A DNA stretch of 64,000 nt. It comes from Marinimicrobium sp. C6131 (lineage in GTDB: Bacteria > Pseudomonadota > Gammaproteobacteria > Pseudomonadales > Cellvibrionaceae). Shown piece after piece: positions 53,250-62,294 of the stretch. Where the stretch lies: NCBI RefSeq assembly GCF_026153455.1, contig NZ_CP110629.1:1612001-1676000 (forward strand), given 5' to 3'. The translations under genes and the position numbers were made by a program. Numbering within the stretch: position 1 is the first letter of the stretch; each line of letters starts with the position of its first letter. Under the pieces are notes generated by a model. That model did not search any database, was not told where the DNA came from, and worked only from the letters and a program-made list of their open reading frames with translations.

Positions 53250-54731
53250 CTAAAACGACAGTCCCGCCTGCAAGGCAAGCCCCCATTCATCACCGTTGGT
53301 GCTCTTCGCAGCGCCGATATCCAGATGGGCGCGCCGCCCGCCCAAACCCAACCCCACGGAGGGCAGGGTTTCAGCATCAACCACGTTGTGCCGTAAGCCT
53401 GCGCGCAGCGCCGTGTTACGCCATAGAAACCATTCGGTTCCCACACTCAGGTACTGCTTGTCGGGATCGAACCCCAGAGGTTCATTGCGCGTGAGGTCCC
53501 AATCCACACTAATCCGGAAAGGCTCCGTTCGGAAGCCAAGCCCCACCCGGGCAACCGGACGTTGGCGTATACGGTCACCCAACGCCGTTGTGAAATCATG
53601 AGGCACCAAATTGCGGACCACCACTCCCCACTGCCAGGGCCCGGGTAAGTCATGAACCAGCCCGGCATCCATATTAAAGCGGGTGTATTCGCGCCGGTGA
53701 ACCTCCTCGCTGTAAACGTCAAGCTCAAACTCATTGACCGGTTGCTCAAAATGAATCGTAGTGAAGTGCACCTGTTTTAAGGTAATGCCGAAGTGCAAAC
53801 GATCGCGCCGATCAATCAGAAAACTACGAGCGACGCTGAGTGCCTGTTCAGTTACCTCAGCGCCCCGACTTTCGATGGTCGAATAAAACTCCTGCGGCAA
53901 AGGCTCTCTCAGGTAGTCCTGAACACCCTTGCCACTGGTCTGGTCCGCAACAGCGTCATCGTAGAGCGCGTCAAAATCCACGTATTCATTCAGGGCCCGA
54001 ACGGCATCCCAAAGCCGCTGGACCTGAGCAACGGCCTGCTCAAGCGTCAGGGATTCGGAGTTTTCCGCCATGGCTTCGGTGGCCATCACCTCATCCAGGA
54101 GATCGGCAAAACGGTCCACGGTGTTGGTCACCCGATCGATGCTGGCGTTGTCCCGCTCGGAAACCCGCACCATGCTCCCCATCACCAAAAACTGCCGGTG
54201 ATAACCACCAATAGCCCACTGACCCGCAGGGTAGCCAAATGAAGCGCCATAAGAGGCACTGACCCGTAGAGGTTTGTCAGAGAGGTGATTGATATCGCGC
54301 TGAACATTCCGAATGCTTGTGGTCGCCTCTCGAAGCTCGGCACCCGATTCAAAATCCGGTGTGTCGAGCACGACCGACGACATGATCAGTTCTTCAAGAT
54401 CGACGCCTTCATAACGGTCCGAAAATTCATCCGCCGCCTGCAGAAAGTTGTCGCGATCAAGCAGTCGTGCCCCGATATAGGTGTGGGCGTGCAGTCGCGA
54501 CAGACGCTTGGGGTCGTGGTTGATCAACAGCGCGGGGTTAAACAGACTCGCATTGTGTGAGCGCGCCGTCACCACGCCGGTGCCCGCCATCGACAGTGAG
54601 CGTGCATCAAAGGAGAGAAATGAAATGGCATTGGCACTATTGCCCCACATTCCCAACACCATCGTCCATATGACCGCATACTGCGGTGCTTTGCGCCCGA
54701 CGTTCGGGCGCTGTCCCGTTTCGAGCATCAT
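53250..54731 (-). CDS. Outer-membrane barrel protein, TraF_2-type (PF13729)
   Basis: 493 residues. A hydrophobic signal (about 19-36) is followed by FLSFDARSLSMAGTGVVTARSHNASLFNPALL, an opening seen in FadL/PorV-like barrels and the TraF_2 family. Alternating beta strands run to the C-terminal aromatic LQAGLSF. Databases often call these conjugal transfer protein TraF, but no transfer gene is near, so that name should not be trusted. Role unknown. AGGAAGG precedes the ATG at 54731. Confidence 0.72.
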   Translation of the reverse strand: MMLETGQRPNVGRKAPQYAVIWTMVLGMWGNSANAISFLSFDARSLSMAGTGVVTARSHNASLFNPALLINHDPKRLSRLHAHTYIGARLLDRDNFLQAADEFSDRYEGVDLEELIMSSVVLDTPDFESGAELREATTSIRNVQRDINHLSDKPLRVSASYGASFGYPAGQWAIGGYHRQFLVMGSMVRVSERDNASIDRVTNTVDRFADLLDEVMATEAMAENSESLTLEQAVAQVQRLWDAVRALNEYVDFDALYDDAVADQTSGKGVQDYLREPLPQEFYSTIESRGAEVTEQALSVARSFLIDRRDRLHFGITLKQVHFTTIHFEQPVNEFELDVYSEEVHRREYTRFNMDAGLVHDLPGPWQWGVVVRNLVPHDFTTALGDRIRQRPVARVGLGFRTEPFRISVDWDLTRNEPLGFDPDKQYLSVGTEWFLWRNTALRAGLRHNVVDAETLPSVGLGLGGRRAHLDIGAAKSTNGDEWGLALQAGLSF

Positions 54732-54808
54732 GCCCTTCCTACTGATTGAATCCTGAAATTTAGTGGTTCCAACTTAACCGCAGAAGCCTTGCAAACGGCA
54801 AACCGGAA

Positions 54809-55255
54809 TCAGTCCTCCACAGACTCCTCGCCAGAGCGCAGCGCATCATAACGTTCAACGGCCTGACGGTGCGCCTCGAACGCCGCTTCCCGATTCTCGA
54901 ACTCGAACATCTGCCTGATCGTACAGTGGTCACCACCGGCATAAACCTTGTGCATGCCGCCGCCACACACCTCACTGAAGCGCTCTTCAAACAGCGCCGA
55001 GGGCGAGGTATCCAGTGCATTGCAGCCGGGCATCACCGTCGCCAGGTAATAGCTGCGCCGCCCATCAATGGAAATCACCTCGTGATCCAGAACGCCATAA
55101 CCCCGGATGTCACTGTGACGGACACAGGCACGGCCATTCTGCCCTATGGTTTCTGCCAGAACCTTGTGGAACGGAGGCACCTCGTTCTCTGTGGTCGCAC
55201 ACGCCGCCAATCCGGTGCAAAGAGTGGCGATAACCACGGCCATCGCTCGTGTCAT
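54809..55255 (-). CDS. DUF6491-like small lipoprotein
   Basis: 148 residues. A signal peptide ends in lipobox LAAC (Cys about 19). The mature part has RACVRHSDIRGYGVLDHEVISIDGRRSYYLATVMPGCNAL and a later CGGGM...CTIRQMF, the Cys pattern of DUF6491 proteins. Probably disulfide-bonded in the periplasm. Function unknown. It sits between the barrel gene and the cell-wall pair on the same strand. Confidence 0.75.
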   Translation of the reverse strand: MTRAMAVVIATLCTGLAACATTENEVPPFHKVLAETIGQNGRACVRHSDIRGYGVLDHEVISIDGRRSYYLATVMPGCNALDTSPSALFEERFSEVCGGGMHKVYAGGDHCTIRQMFEFENREAAFEAHRQAVERYDALRSGEESVED

Positions 55256-55315
55256 AGATCACCTCAATCGTTGGTTTTTCACATCAGCATAGCAGATTCA
55301 GCGATACGCTGCGGA

Positions 55316-56278
55316 TCAGGGCAGCTCCCACCGGGCATTGAACCCACGGGCATCAACGTGGACGAATGGACCGCGATGCGGCCGGGGGCCGTACAGCCCC
55401 ACTCCACCAATCAGGCGCTGAAAATTGGGCAGGCGATGCACATCATCGACAACCCTCCGCAACCACTCGGCATCCTGAATATCTACCCGACCGTCCTTGT
55501 TCAGGTCGTCCATTTGTCCGTCGCCAGAGGTATCAATGAATATATCGGCGGCACCACCCCATATGTGCCGGGAATAACGCCCGTTTTCAATGGCTTTATT
55601 GTACCAGGGGGTACGATAACCGCTCATAACGGTAAAGCTGTCTGTACGGACACCACGTCGATTGACTTCGGCCAGAAGCACTTCAAGTTTTGCCAGCAGG
55701 CTTTCACGCAGTACAAGGTACTTGGGCCAGTGCTCCGGTTGCTGTTTACACAGAAACTGCCCCAGCGTGAAGTGCGGCGACACCTTGATATCCAGCATCG
55801 ACGGATACACCTCAATGTAACCCTCCGGCGGAAGGTAGATGGGATTACCTTTCAATGGCTCCGCTGGGTAACGGCCCATACGATACCCGTTGAGATAGCC
55901 GTTCGTCGGCTCACCGGGAGTCAGGACAAAAAGCCTGAGGGTCATGGGTGCCGATTGCGCCGGACGCACCTCAAGGGTAACCAGTCCAGCCGTATCGGGG
56001 GCCGTCCACAGCCAACGCCCGGCCGCTTTATTCAACAGTTCGCCATCGGACACCTCGACCCGTACCGGCTGGTCAAAGGCCAGCGGAACCTCCAGTGTTG
56101 CGGCCTCCTGTGGCAGGACAAAGAAAGCGAACTCTCGCCACTGAACTGACCGGCCGTTGAACGTCGCGGTATAGCCAACCCGCCCCGGGTCAAAGTCTAC
56201 CCCCGAACCGGGGGCGGGGCTTGCCAGAAGCCATGAGGCCACCATCAGTAACAGAGACCACCCGACCGTTGTTTTCAA
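55316..56278 (-). CDS. M15-type murein peptidase (YcbK-like) with inserted EF-hand loops
   Basis: 320 residues with a signal peptide (about 1-24). A beta-rich N-terminal part is followed by a D-Ala-D-Ala carboxypeptidase-like M15/DUF882 domain. Zinc ligands are His238 and Asp245 (SRHIWGGAADIFID) and His307 (PFVHVDA); SGYRTPWYN is also typical. Between them lies DTSGDGQMDD LNKDGRVDIQD (249-269), two calcium-binding EF-hand/dockerin-like loops. It likely trims peptidoglycan peptides. It is 24 bp after the L,D-transpeptidase gene, the same pairing as ycbB-ycbK in E. coli. Confidence 0.88.
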   Translation of the reverse strand: MKTTVGWSLLLMVASWLLASPAPGSGVDFDPGRVGYTATFNGRSVQWREFAFFVLPQEAATLEVPLAFDQPVRVEVSDGELLNKAAGRWLWTAPDTAGLVTLEVRPAQSAPMTLRLFVLTPGEPTNGYLNGYRMGRYPAEPLKGNPIYLPPEGYIEVYPSMLDIKVSPHFTLGQFLCKQQPEHWPKYLVLRESLLAKLEVLLAEVNRRGVRTDSFTVMSGYRTPWYNKAIENGRYSRHIWGGAADIFIDTSGDGQMDDLNKDGRVDIQDAEWLRRVVDDVHRLPNFQRLIGGVGLYGPRPHRGPFVHVDARGFNARWELP

Positions 56279-56302
56279 AATACTGCGTACTCCACATGGA
56301 CC

Positions 56303-57997
56303 TTAAAACCCCCGTTCAGCCGGGGGCGTGTTTAATGCGTTGATCAAAGGCAGATCCCTCTCGTAAACGTCTCGTCGATACTGGACCCGCCCCTGCTCAT
56401 CGGCCCAGGCCGTCCAGTACAGCAAGTGCACCGGAATGGGCTGCCGCAACCGAACGGTTGTCTCCTCGGCCCGGTCATAGATCGCCTGCAACGCGCCGCC
56501 GGTCATTTGTTGACCGCGGTCGATCAAGAGCCAACGGGTCAGCCGATCGGGCTCCTCCAGGCGAATACAACCCGAGCTTTTAGCCCGGTCGTCCTCCGCA
56601 AACAGCCCCCGGGCCGGCGTATCGTGCAAGTAAACATTGTGCCGATTGGGGAACATGAACTTGACGCGTCCCAGGGCATTTCTGGGTCCTGGTGCCTGTC
56701 GCAATCGGTACGTAAACTGGCGGGCCGTGAGCGTTTGCCAGTCGACGTCTTTTGGATCAACACGGACCTCTTCCGTTCCCCAACCATGCAGCACCGAAAA
56801 CCCCATTTCCTCAAGGTATCCCGGGTTCTCTTTAACAAGGGGGAGTTGGTCCTTTACGGCCAACGAGTGCGGGACCTCCCAGGACGGGTGAATCACCAGA
56901 TACGTCATCTGGCCCGTAAACACCGGTGTCCGGCGGTAAGGGCGCCCCACGACCACCCGCTGTCTCATCACAACATCGCCGCGTTGAACCACCTGCATAT
57001 CGAACCCGGCGATATTGACCAGAATATACTCTTCCCCCAGAGACTCCGGCAACCAGCGCCAACGCTCCAGGTTCGCCCGCAGCTGTTCCACTCTCTGATC
57101 CGGGGAGACATTCAGTTCCGCCAGGGTTCGCCGCCCCACCAAGCCATCCGGTTTGAGGCCGTGACGGGCCTGAAAACGGGCCACCCCGGTCAGGAATGAC
57201 GCGTCTACCACTGTTGCACCGGCGTCCGGTCGCGGCGCCTCTTCCAGGTCACCCAGAAGCTCCAGTCGCCTCCGAATGGCGGGCACCCGTGGGTCGTCGT
57301 CTCCCTCTCGTAAGATCGGGCCATCGGGAATAGGTTCCCAGGCCTCATTGCTGGCCCATTGCCGCTGCAGACTCAACCTGCGGACGAGGTCCCCATAGGC
57401 GGGGTAGCGTGGCACCTGGGCACGCAACGCGGCCTGCAGACCCATTCGATGCCCCGAGTTAGCCGACTCCAGAACCGCCATAAGTTGAGGTGGCTCGCGC
57501 TCGATCAACCAATCCGAATCAATCGTTTCCGGCTCAACCCGACCGTATGCCAAGTGATTTCCCAGCGTCAGCACCGCATCGGACGCCAGCAGCTCCAATC
57601 GGACCTGACTCGCCAGGTCGTCCTGAGAATCACGCGATGCTGACAACAGTCGCTCCAGCTCACTCCGATGATAATGTTCTGGCGTCAGGCCGTGCTCAAA
57701 GGCGATATCGATCGCCTCGAGAAGCCGGCTCTGGTTATCTTTGGGACGCCCCTCGGGGTCAAACCAGATTGGCTCCCAGCCACGGGCCTCATACAACACC
57801 TGCAGGGGCCCCTTGGCGAACAGCGACGTCGATGGCGGCGCTGCCGGCGATTCAACCGTCATCGATGGCAGCAGCTCGAGCCGCTGTCGAAGCGCCTCTC
57901 TGAGCTCGCCCGAGGCGTGAACGACGGGGGTGAGCCCCAGAGCGCCCAACGCATGAAGCCCAACCAGTGCAATGAAAATCCCTTGTTTCAACATCAA
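56303..57997 (-). CDS. ldtD: L,D-transpeptidase, LdtD/YcbB type
   Basis: 564 residues with a signal peptide. Order: an N-terminal scaffold domain; a peptidoglycan-binding helix bundle (VARFQARHGLKPDGLVGRRTLAELNV, about 270-300); and a YkuD catalytic domain with Cys477 in KSSGCIRLEEPD and its His in VYLHDTPARG. It makes 3-3 cross-links in peptidoglycan by transferring to mesodiaminopimelate. It is paired with the M15 peptidase gene downstream and divergent from the TonB-dependent receptor gene, whose upstream open frame overlaps this gene antisense and is not real. Confidence 0.93.
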   Translation of the reverse strand: MMLKQGIFIALVGLHALGALGLTPVVHASGELREALRQRLELLPSMTVESPAAPPSTSLFAKGPLQVLYEARGWEPIWFDPEGRPKDNQSRLLEAIDIAFEHGLTPEHYHRSELERLLSASRDSQDDLASQVRLELLASDAVLTLGNHLAYGRVEPETIDSDWLIEREPPQLMAVLESANSGHRMGLQAALRAQVPRYPAYGDLVRRLSLQRQWASNEAWEPIPDGPILREGDDDPRVPAIRRRLELLGDLEEAPRPDAGATVVDASFLTGVARFQARHGLKPDGLVGRRTLAELNVSPDQRVEQLRANLERWRWLPESLGEEYILVNIAGFDMQVVQRGDVVMRQRVVVGRPYRRTPVFTGQMTYLVIHPSWEVPHSLAVKDQLPLVKENPGYLEEMGFSVLHGWGTEEVRVDPKDVDWQTLTARQFTYRLRQAPGPRNALGRVKFMFPNRHNVYLHDTPARGLFAEDDRAKSSGCIRLEEPDRLTRWLLIDRGQQMTGGALQAIYDRAEETTVRLRQPIPVHLLYWTAWADEQGRVQYRRDVYERDLPLINALNTPPAERGF

Positions 57998-58030
57998 GCC
58001 CTCCAGCAGGATTCATTAACGCTTGAACAT

Positions 58031-58049
58031 GGTAATGATAATCCTTATT
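58031..58049 (+). promoter_or_regulatory. Fur box upstream of the TonB-dependent receptor
   Basis: GGTAATGATAATCCTTATT matches 16 of 19 positions of the Fur consensus GATAATGATAATCATTATC. It lies 45 bp before the receptor start and between two divergent genes. Repression by Fur with iron is therefore likely for the receptor. Confidence 0.85.
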
Positions 58050-58093
58050 ATTACGGAAAATTGTCGTCACACTACACATTTGTGAGGTTTATC

Positions 58094-60202
58094 GTGCAAC
58101 AGCTCTCCTACCCCCGGATCGCAACCGCCCTGGGCCTGCTGATTACGTCAGCCAGTACTCTGGGGCAAACCGAAACACCGCAGATTCAGGAGCTACAGGT
58201 CACCGGGACAATGTCCCGTTACTCAGCCATGAAATCCGATACGCCCATCATGGAAACCGCTCGTTCGGTGTCTATTGAGGGGCTGCAGGACATCATCGAC
58301 AAGGGCGCCATCAGCCTGGACGATACCTTTACTTACGCCTCCGGGGTCTTCGGCAAAACCTATGGCTTCGCCACGCGCGGGGACTGGGTGAAAGTTCGGG
58401 GGCTGAATGTCCCTCAGTATCAGGATAGCCTGCAGTCGCTGTTCGGCAACTACAACAATACCCGCCCGGACATCTACACCCTCGAGCAGGTCGAAATTCT
58501 CAAAGGCCCGGCCTCCGTGCTCTACGGTCAGGGATCTCCCGGCGGTATTGTCAATGTGGTGAGCAAGCTGCCCAAAGCTGAATCCGCGCACGAAATTCTG
58601 GCCGAACTGGGCAGCTTCGATCGCCATCAACTGGCGTTCGACAGCACCGGCGCCATGGATCCCGATGAGCAATGGCTCTATCGGGTGGTGGGCGTTTACC
58701 GCGATACCGACACCCAGGTCGATCAGGTGGATGAAAATACCCGGGTATTTGCGCCTTCGATCACCTGGCAGCCAAGCCAGAAGACCCGCGTGACCGCCCT
58801 GCTCAACCGCACCGAGACGGACAGTGACGTCGGAGCCCAGTTTCTGCCGGTGTATGGCACCCTGTTGCCAGCACCCAACGGCCAGTTTATCGACAACAGC
58901 ACCTACACCGGCGATCCGGACTTCAACTATTACGACACCGAGACCACCTCACTGACCCTGCTGGCCGAGCACCAGTTCAACTCGGTATGGAGCCTGGAGC
59001 TGACCTCCCGCTACACCGATGCGAGGGCCGACTATCAGCAGGCCTGGACCGCATTCATCGGCGGCGACCGTTACGTTTACAATGACGATGGCAGCCTGTA
59101 CGGCGATGGATTGGTCCCGCGCTCCTTCTATGGCAGCAAATCCACCTCTGAACAGACGGCGCTGGATGCCCGCCTCCGCGCCAACTTCCAGACCGGCGCC
59201 CTGTTTCACGAAGTGCTGATCGGCACCCAGTATCAGGATGTGACTCTGGGGGAAAGCGGCTTTTATGACTACGCCCGTGGTTACGATGTGGCAACCGGAA
59301 CCGTGCTGGATGACAGTACCTGGATCAACGTGTTCGATCCTCAATACGGCAATATTCCCCCCGCCAGCGAGTTTACCTACACCGCTTCACCCGACAGCAC
59401 CACAGAAGATGTGGGCCTGTATATCAATGACCAGATCAGCGTGGGCAACTGGCGCATCACCGCCGGGGTGCGCTTTGACGATACCGAAACCCGCAGCGGC
59501 ACCAGCACCCAGAGTGACGATGCCGTCAGCACCAGTGTCGGCGCCCTGTATCAGTTCGACAACGGCCTATCTCCCTACGTGAGCTTTGCCGAGTCCTTCG
59601 ATCCCGTGATCGGAGACAATGGCCGCGGCGAACCGCTGGATCCCCAGGAAGGTGAGCAGTGGGAGGCCGGCTTCAAATACCAGCCCAGTGACTTCCCCGC
59701 CATGGTCACCCTGGCTTACTTTGATATCACCCAGTCCAACCTGAACGACCCCAGTTCCCTGGTGGGTGAGTATCAGCAACAACGGGGCGAGGCTTCAATC
59801 ACCGGTGTGGAACTGGAGGGGATGGTATTCCTGGGCGACCTGAGCCTTGAGCTCAATGCCAGCCAACTGGATACCGAAAGCGCCGAAGGCCATCGACTGG
59901 CCAGCGTACCCGAGCGTCAGGCCTCCACCTGGCTGACCTGGCGCCCCGGCGGTTTCGAAGGCTTCAAAGCCGGTGCGGGCCTCCGCTACGTGGGTGAGAG
60001 CTGGGACGGCATCGATCAGCTTCGCACGCCTTCTTACACCCTGGGCGACCTGATGATCGGCTACCAGACCGGCCCCTGGGACCTGACCCTGAATGCGCGC
60101 AACGTCGCCGACAAAGAGTTCCAGGCCACCTGCCTGTCGCGGGGAGACTGCTTCCCCGGCGAAGCCCGCTCGGTGGTTGGCCGGGTCCGCTACCAGTTCT
60201 GA
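58094..60202 (+). CDS. TonB-dependent ferric-siderophore receptor
   Basis: 702 residues from the GTG at 58094, which has GAGG six bases upstream; another in-frame GTG is at 58082. The signal peptide ends at STLGQ. The plug domain (about 45-165) has LQVTGT, VEILKGPASVLYGQGSPGGIVNVVSK. A 22-strand barrel follows and ends in VRYQF, the typical outer-membrane C-terminal Phe. The LYGQGSPGG form is the FhuA/FpvA-type siderophore group. A TonB box is not clear. The frame extends 400 bp upstream antisense to ldtD, which is chance. The ligand cannot be assigned. Confidence 0.93.
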   Translation: MQQLSYPRIATALGLLITSASTLGQTETPQIQELQVTGTMSRYSAMKSDTPIMETARSVSIEGLQDIIDKGAISLDDTFTYASGVFGKTYGFATRGDWVKVRGLNVPQYQDSLQSLFGNYNNTRPDIYTLEQVEILKGPASVLYGQGSPGGIVNVVSKLPKAESAHEILAELGSFDRHQLAFDSTGAMDPDEQWLYRVVGVYRDTDTQVDQVDENTRVFAPSITWQPSQKTRVTALLNRTETDSDVGAQFLPVYGTLLPAPNGQFIDNSTYTGDPDFNYYDTETTSLTLLAEHQFNSVWSLELTSRYTDARADYQQAWTAFIGGDRYVYNDDGSLYGDGLVPRSFYGSKSTSEQTALDARLRANFQTGALFHEVLIGTQYQDVTLGESGFYDYARGYDVATGTVLDDSTWINVFDPQYGNIPPASEFTYTASPDSTTEDVGLYINDQISVGNWRITAGVRFDDTETRSGTSTQSDDAVSTSVGALYQFDNGLSPYVSFAESFDPVIGDNGRGEPLDPQEGEQWEAGFKYQPSDFPAMVTLAYFDITQSNLNDPSSLVGEYQQQRGEASITGVELEGMVFLGDLSLELNASQLDTESAEGHRLASVPERQASTWLTWRPGGFEGFKAGAGLRYVGESWDGIDQLRTPSYTLGDLMIGYQTGPWDLTLNARNVADKEFQATCLSRGDCFPGEARSVVGRVRYQF

Positions 60203-60230
60203 TCCCCCTTCACGCCGCAGGGACGCGGCG

Positions 60231-60365
60231 CTACTTCCTGGGAGCCGGCGGCACAAACACCCGCCAGGGCTTGCCTTCACAACGATCAAAATTCTTGCAG
60301 GACGGCAGACAGCCACGACAGGGAAGGCGGTGCGGTGATTCCGGCTTGGATACAGGTTGGTTCAC
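60231..60365 (-). CDS. Small four-cysteine protein, 44 residues
   Basis: Starts at GTG 60365 with GGAG six bases upstream. The core CRGCLPSCKNFDRCEGKPWR has a C-x2-C-x3-C-x5-C pattern that could hold a metal or two disulfides. No signal peptide or membrane segment is visible, so a cytoplasmic metal-binding role is the simplest reading. The compact motif and spacing look conserved in kind, but I cannot name a family. It lies on the opposite strand just after the receptor stop. The remaining 60366-60614 holds the promoter region of the next gene only. Confidence 0.65.
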   Translation of the reverse strand: MNQPVSKPESPHRLPCRGCLPSCKNFDRCEGKPWRVFVPPAPRK

Positions 60366-60614
60366 ATCAGACTCCGATTGAATGACTTGCTGGCTCTGTT
60401 TACGCTCCGGAACCGCATACAGATAACTGTAGCGTATAAGTCGGGCCCCTTATCAGGCCCCACTTCCCCTCTGCGCTCGATTCCCAGCCGACGGCCCTAC
60501 CCTGGTATACACTCAAAGAAGTAATGGCAGGTAATCTTTTCCCAAAAATCGTACGTAAAAGCCGTGTCATCTGAGCAATCGTGCTATGCCATCGCATACG
60601 GGGGAGACACTTAC

Positions 60615-61442
60615 ATGAAAACATCTACAACTTTACTATCGGCCGCGCTCCTACAGGCCCTTTTTCTGCAACCCGCACTGGCGCAGGAGGGAAACACCGC
60701 CCTGGTGCCCCTACCCTCGATCGACGACTTCACCCAGGGTGAAGATGGCTTCGCCTTCGGCCTTGGCCTGGCTGTTGAATACGAAACGGCCTACGAAGGG
60801 TCCGATGAATTCGGCGTCGAAGTCGATCCTGCGGGGGCGGTGCAATGGCGCAACGACGACGATATTTTCTTCTGGGCGGGTGAAGCGATCGGATGGCGCG
60901 GCCTTCGCTCGGACACCTGGCTATTTGAGGCCGTTGTCGGCTTCGAAGAAGGTCGAGAGGAAAGCGACTCCGATGACGGCCGACTGGATGGCCTCGGCGC
61001 TACCGATGAGTCGGTCGAATTCGCCCTGCAAGCCCGCCGCGCGTTCGATGCCGACTGGCGTTACTGGCTGGATGGCCGACTGGTCACCAGCGACAACGGC
61101 ACCCTGGGTATCTTCGGCGTGGGCCGCCGCTTTGGCGACCAGATGGACGGCACCGGCTCCGAGCTGGCGATTGTTGCGGTGTACCACGATAGCGACCTCG
61201 CCAATACCGAATTCGGCATAACCCCCGCCCAGTCCGCCGCCTCGGGACTGGCCGAAACCGAGATGAGTGGCGGCTTTCGCTCGATTGGGTTGAATTACAC
61301 CTACCGTAACTACATCCGCGAGAACTGGCAGATTTTCGGTGAAGTGCTCTATGAGCATTTCAGTAGCGATATTCAGGATAGTCCCATCGCGCGTAGTGAC
61401 TATGAAGCCGAGGTGGGGGTTGGGTTTATTTACGTGTTTTAG
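60615..61442 (+). CDS. MipA/OmpV family outer-membrane protein
   Basis: 275 residues from ATG 60615 with GGGGGAG eight bases upstream; an upstream in-frame start is less likely. A signal peptide ends in ALAQ. The mature part is a short beta barrel, with GFAFGLGLAVEYETAYEGSDEFGVEVDP near the start and alternating strands ending VGVGFIYVF. MipA binds the peptidoglycan synthase machinery in E. coli, but most members are undefined porin-like proteins. A terminator follows. Confidence 0.88.
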   Translation: MKTSTTLLSAALLQALFLQPALAQEGNTALVPLPSIDDFTQGEDGFAFGLGLAVEYETAYEGSDEFGVEVDPAGAVQWRNDDDIFFWAGEAIGWRGLRSDTWLFEAVVGFEEGREESDSDDGRLDGLGATDESVEFALQARRAFDADWRYWLDGRLVTSDNGTLGIFGVGRRFGDQMDGTGSELAIVAVYHDSDLANTEFGITPAQSAASGLAETEMSGGFRSIGLNYTYRNYIRENWQIFGEVLYEHFSSDIQDSPIARSDYEAEVGVGFIYVF

Positions 61443-61483
61443 ACCGGCTACGCTGCCCACATGCGCAGCGCTTTAAAGATGGC

Positions 61484-61515
61484 AAAGCCACAGAGGAACA
61501 GCCCTCTGTGGCTTT
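61484..61515. terminator. Symmetric terminator after MipA gene
   Basis: AAAGCCACAGAGG pairs perfectly with CCTCTGTGGCTTT around AACAGC. A and T runs flank both sides, so it may serve the MipA gene and the leftward gene at 61551 alike. It also marks the border to the AT-richer right end. Confidence 0.85.
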
Positions 61516-61550
61516 GATTGTCAAACCTATTTATAAACCCTTTAAAGATT

Positions 61551-62120
61551 TCAGTAGACTTCCTCGATATCAATCCGCGAAAGCTCCATAAACCTTAGCC
61601 CAACTTCTCGTAGACAACCTTTATCAGGGGACCACCGATCTACAACGTGATACCTTTCGTTTCTCCTCCCTTCGAAAACCCACCGCGATCCATCGAGACC
61701 TCTCGCCTCACCTTGAGTCGGCTGAGACCAAAATTTACACTCATCTTCTAATTTAGCGATAAGAACCTTGGCTTCTTCGCGAGGAATTGTAATTCTCTCA
61801 TCATTTATAAGTTTTCCTGAATCATAGCCTCCAGCGCCATCTGTCCGTTTAACCGTAAGATCGTACTGCTCACCGGAATTCTTGGCAAGTCGAAACGCCA
61901 TGGGAGAATGAAATGTCCGCAACCACGTAAAACGGAAAACCAATACTTCTGAAGAATCTTTCAGGGAAGGTTCTTCCATACTATTTAGATGGTAGGAGTA
62001 CCACCCCCGCACAAAGCTATCGAGATCCTTGCCATCTTCAAACACACCTTCAGGAAAGTAGCTCGCATGAGCATTAAACCCTAGAATTAGTGTAAAAAAT
62101 AGTGACATTCGGATTATCAT
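61551..62120 (-). CDS. Secreted protein of unknown function, AT-richer
   Basis: 189 residues. The signal peptide ends FNAHAS. The mature part, SYFPEGVFEDGKDLDSFVRGWYSYHLNSM..., is mixed alpha/beta with two Cys (DECKFW, DKGCLRE) that could bond. No family recognised. Its coding DNA is visibly richer in A and T than the housekeeping genes to the left, suggesting transfer. Upstream (62121-62294) there is no gene, only a GTGAAAGC/GCTTTCAC hairpin (62169-62198). It may be the last cassette of an integron array, but no attC follows its stop. Confidence 0.65.
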   Translation of the reverse strand: MIIRMSLFFTLILGFNAHASYFPEGVFEDGKDLDSFVRGWYSYHLNSMEEPSLKDSSEVLVFRFTWLRTFHSPMAFRLAKNSGEQYDLTVKRTDGAGGYDSGKLINDERITIPREEAKVLIAKLEDECKFWSQPTQGEARGLDGSRWVFEGRRNERYHVVDRWSPDKGCLREVGLRFMELSRIDIEEVY

Positions 62121-62294
62121 AGTTCAAACACTCTAAGTTGAAGTAGAATGTGGAGGTAAAAACTCACAGTGAAAGCCATCATTCTTCGTCGCTTTCACCC
62201 GCCACTAATCACAACGTCGAACCTTTCTCTCTGAACAGCTCAATAATGGTGTATCTGGCAACAGAAGGTGTCTACTTTTATTGGGGAGTTCAGA

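Noticed and set aside
53250..54731. Conjugal transfer gene traF
   Set aside because: The family name is historical; no other conjugation gene is nearby and the sequence looks like an outer-membrane barrel.
57668..58081. Long N-terminal extension of the TonB-dependent receptor
   Set aside because: It is antisense to ldtD, lacks a signal peptide, and contains the Fur box region. The GTG at 58094 with its ribosome-binding site and signal peptide fits.
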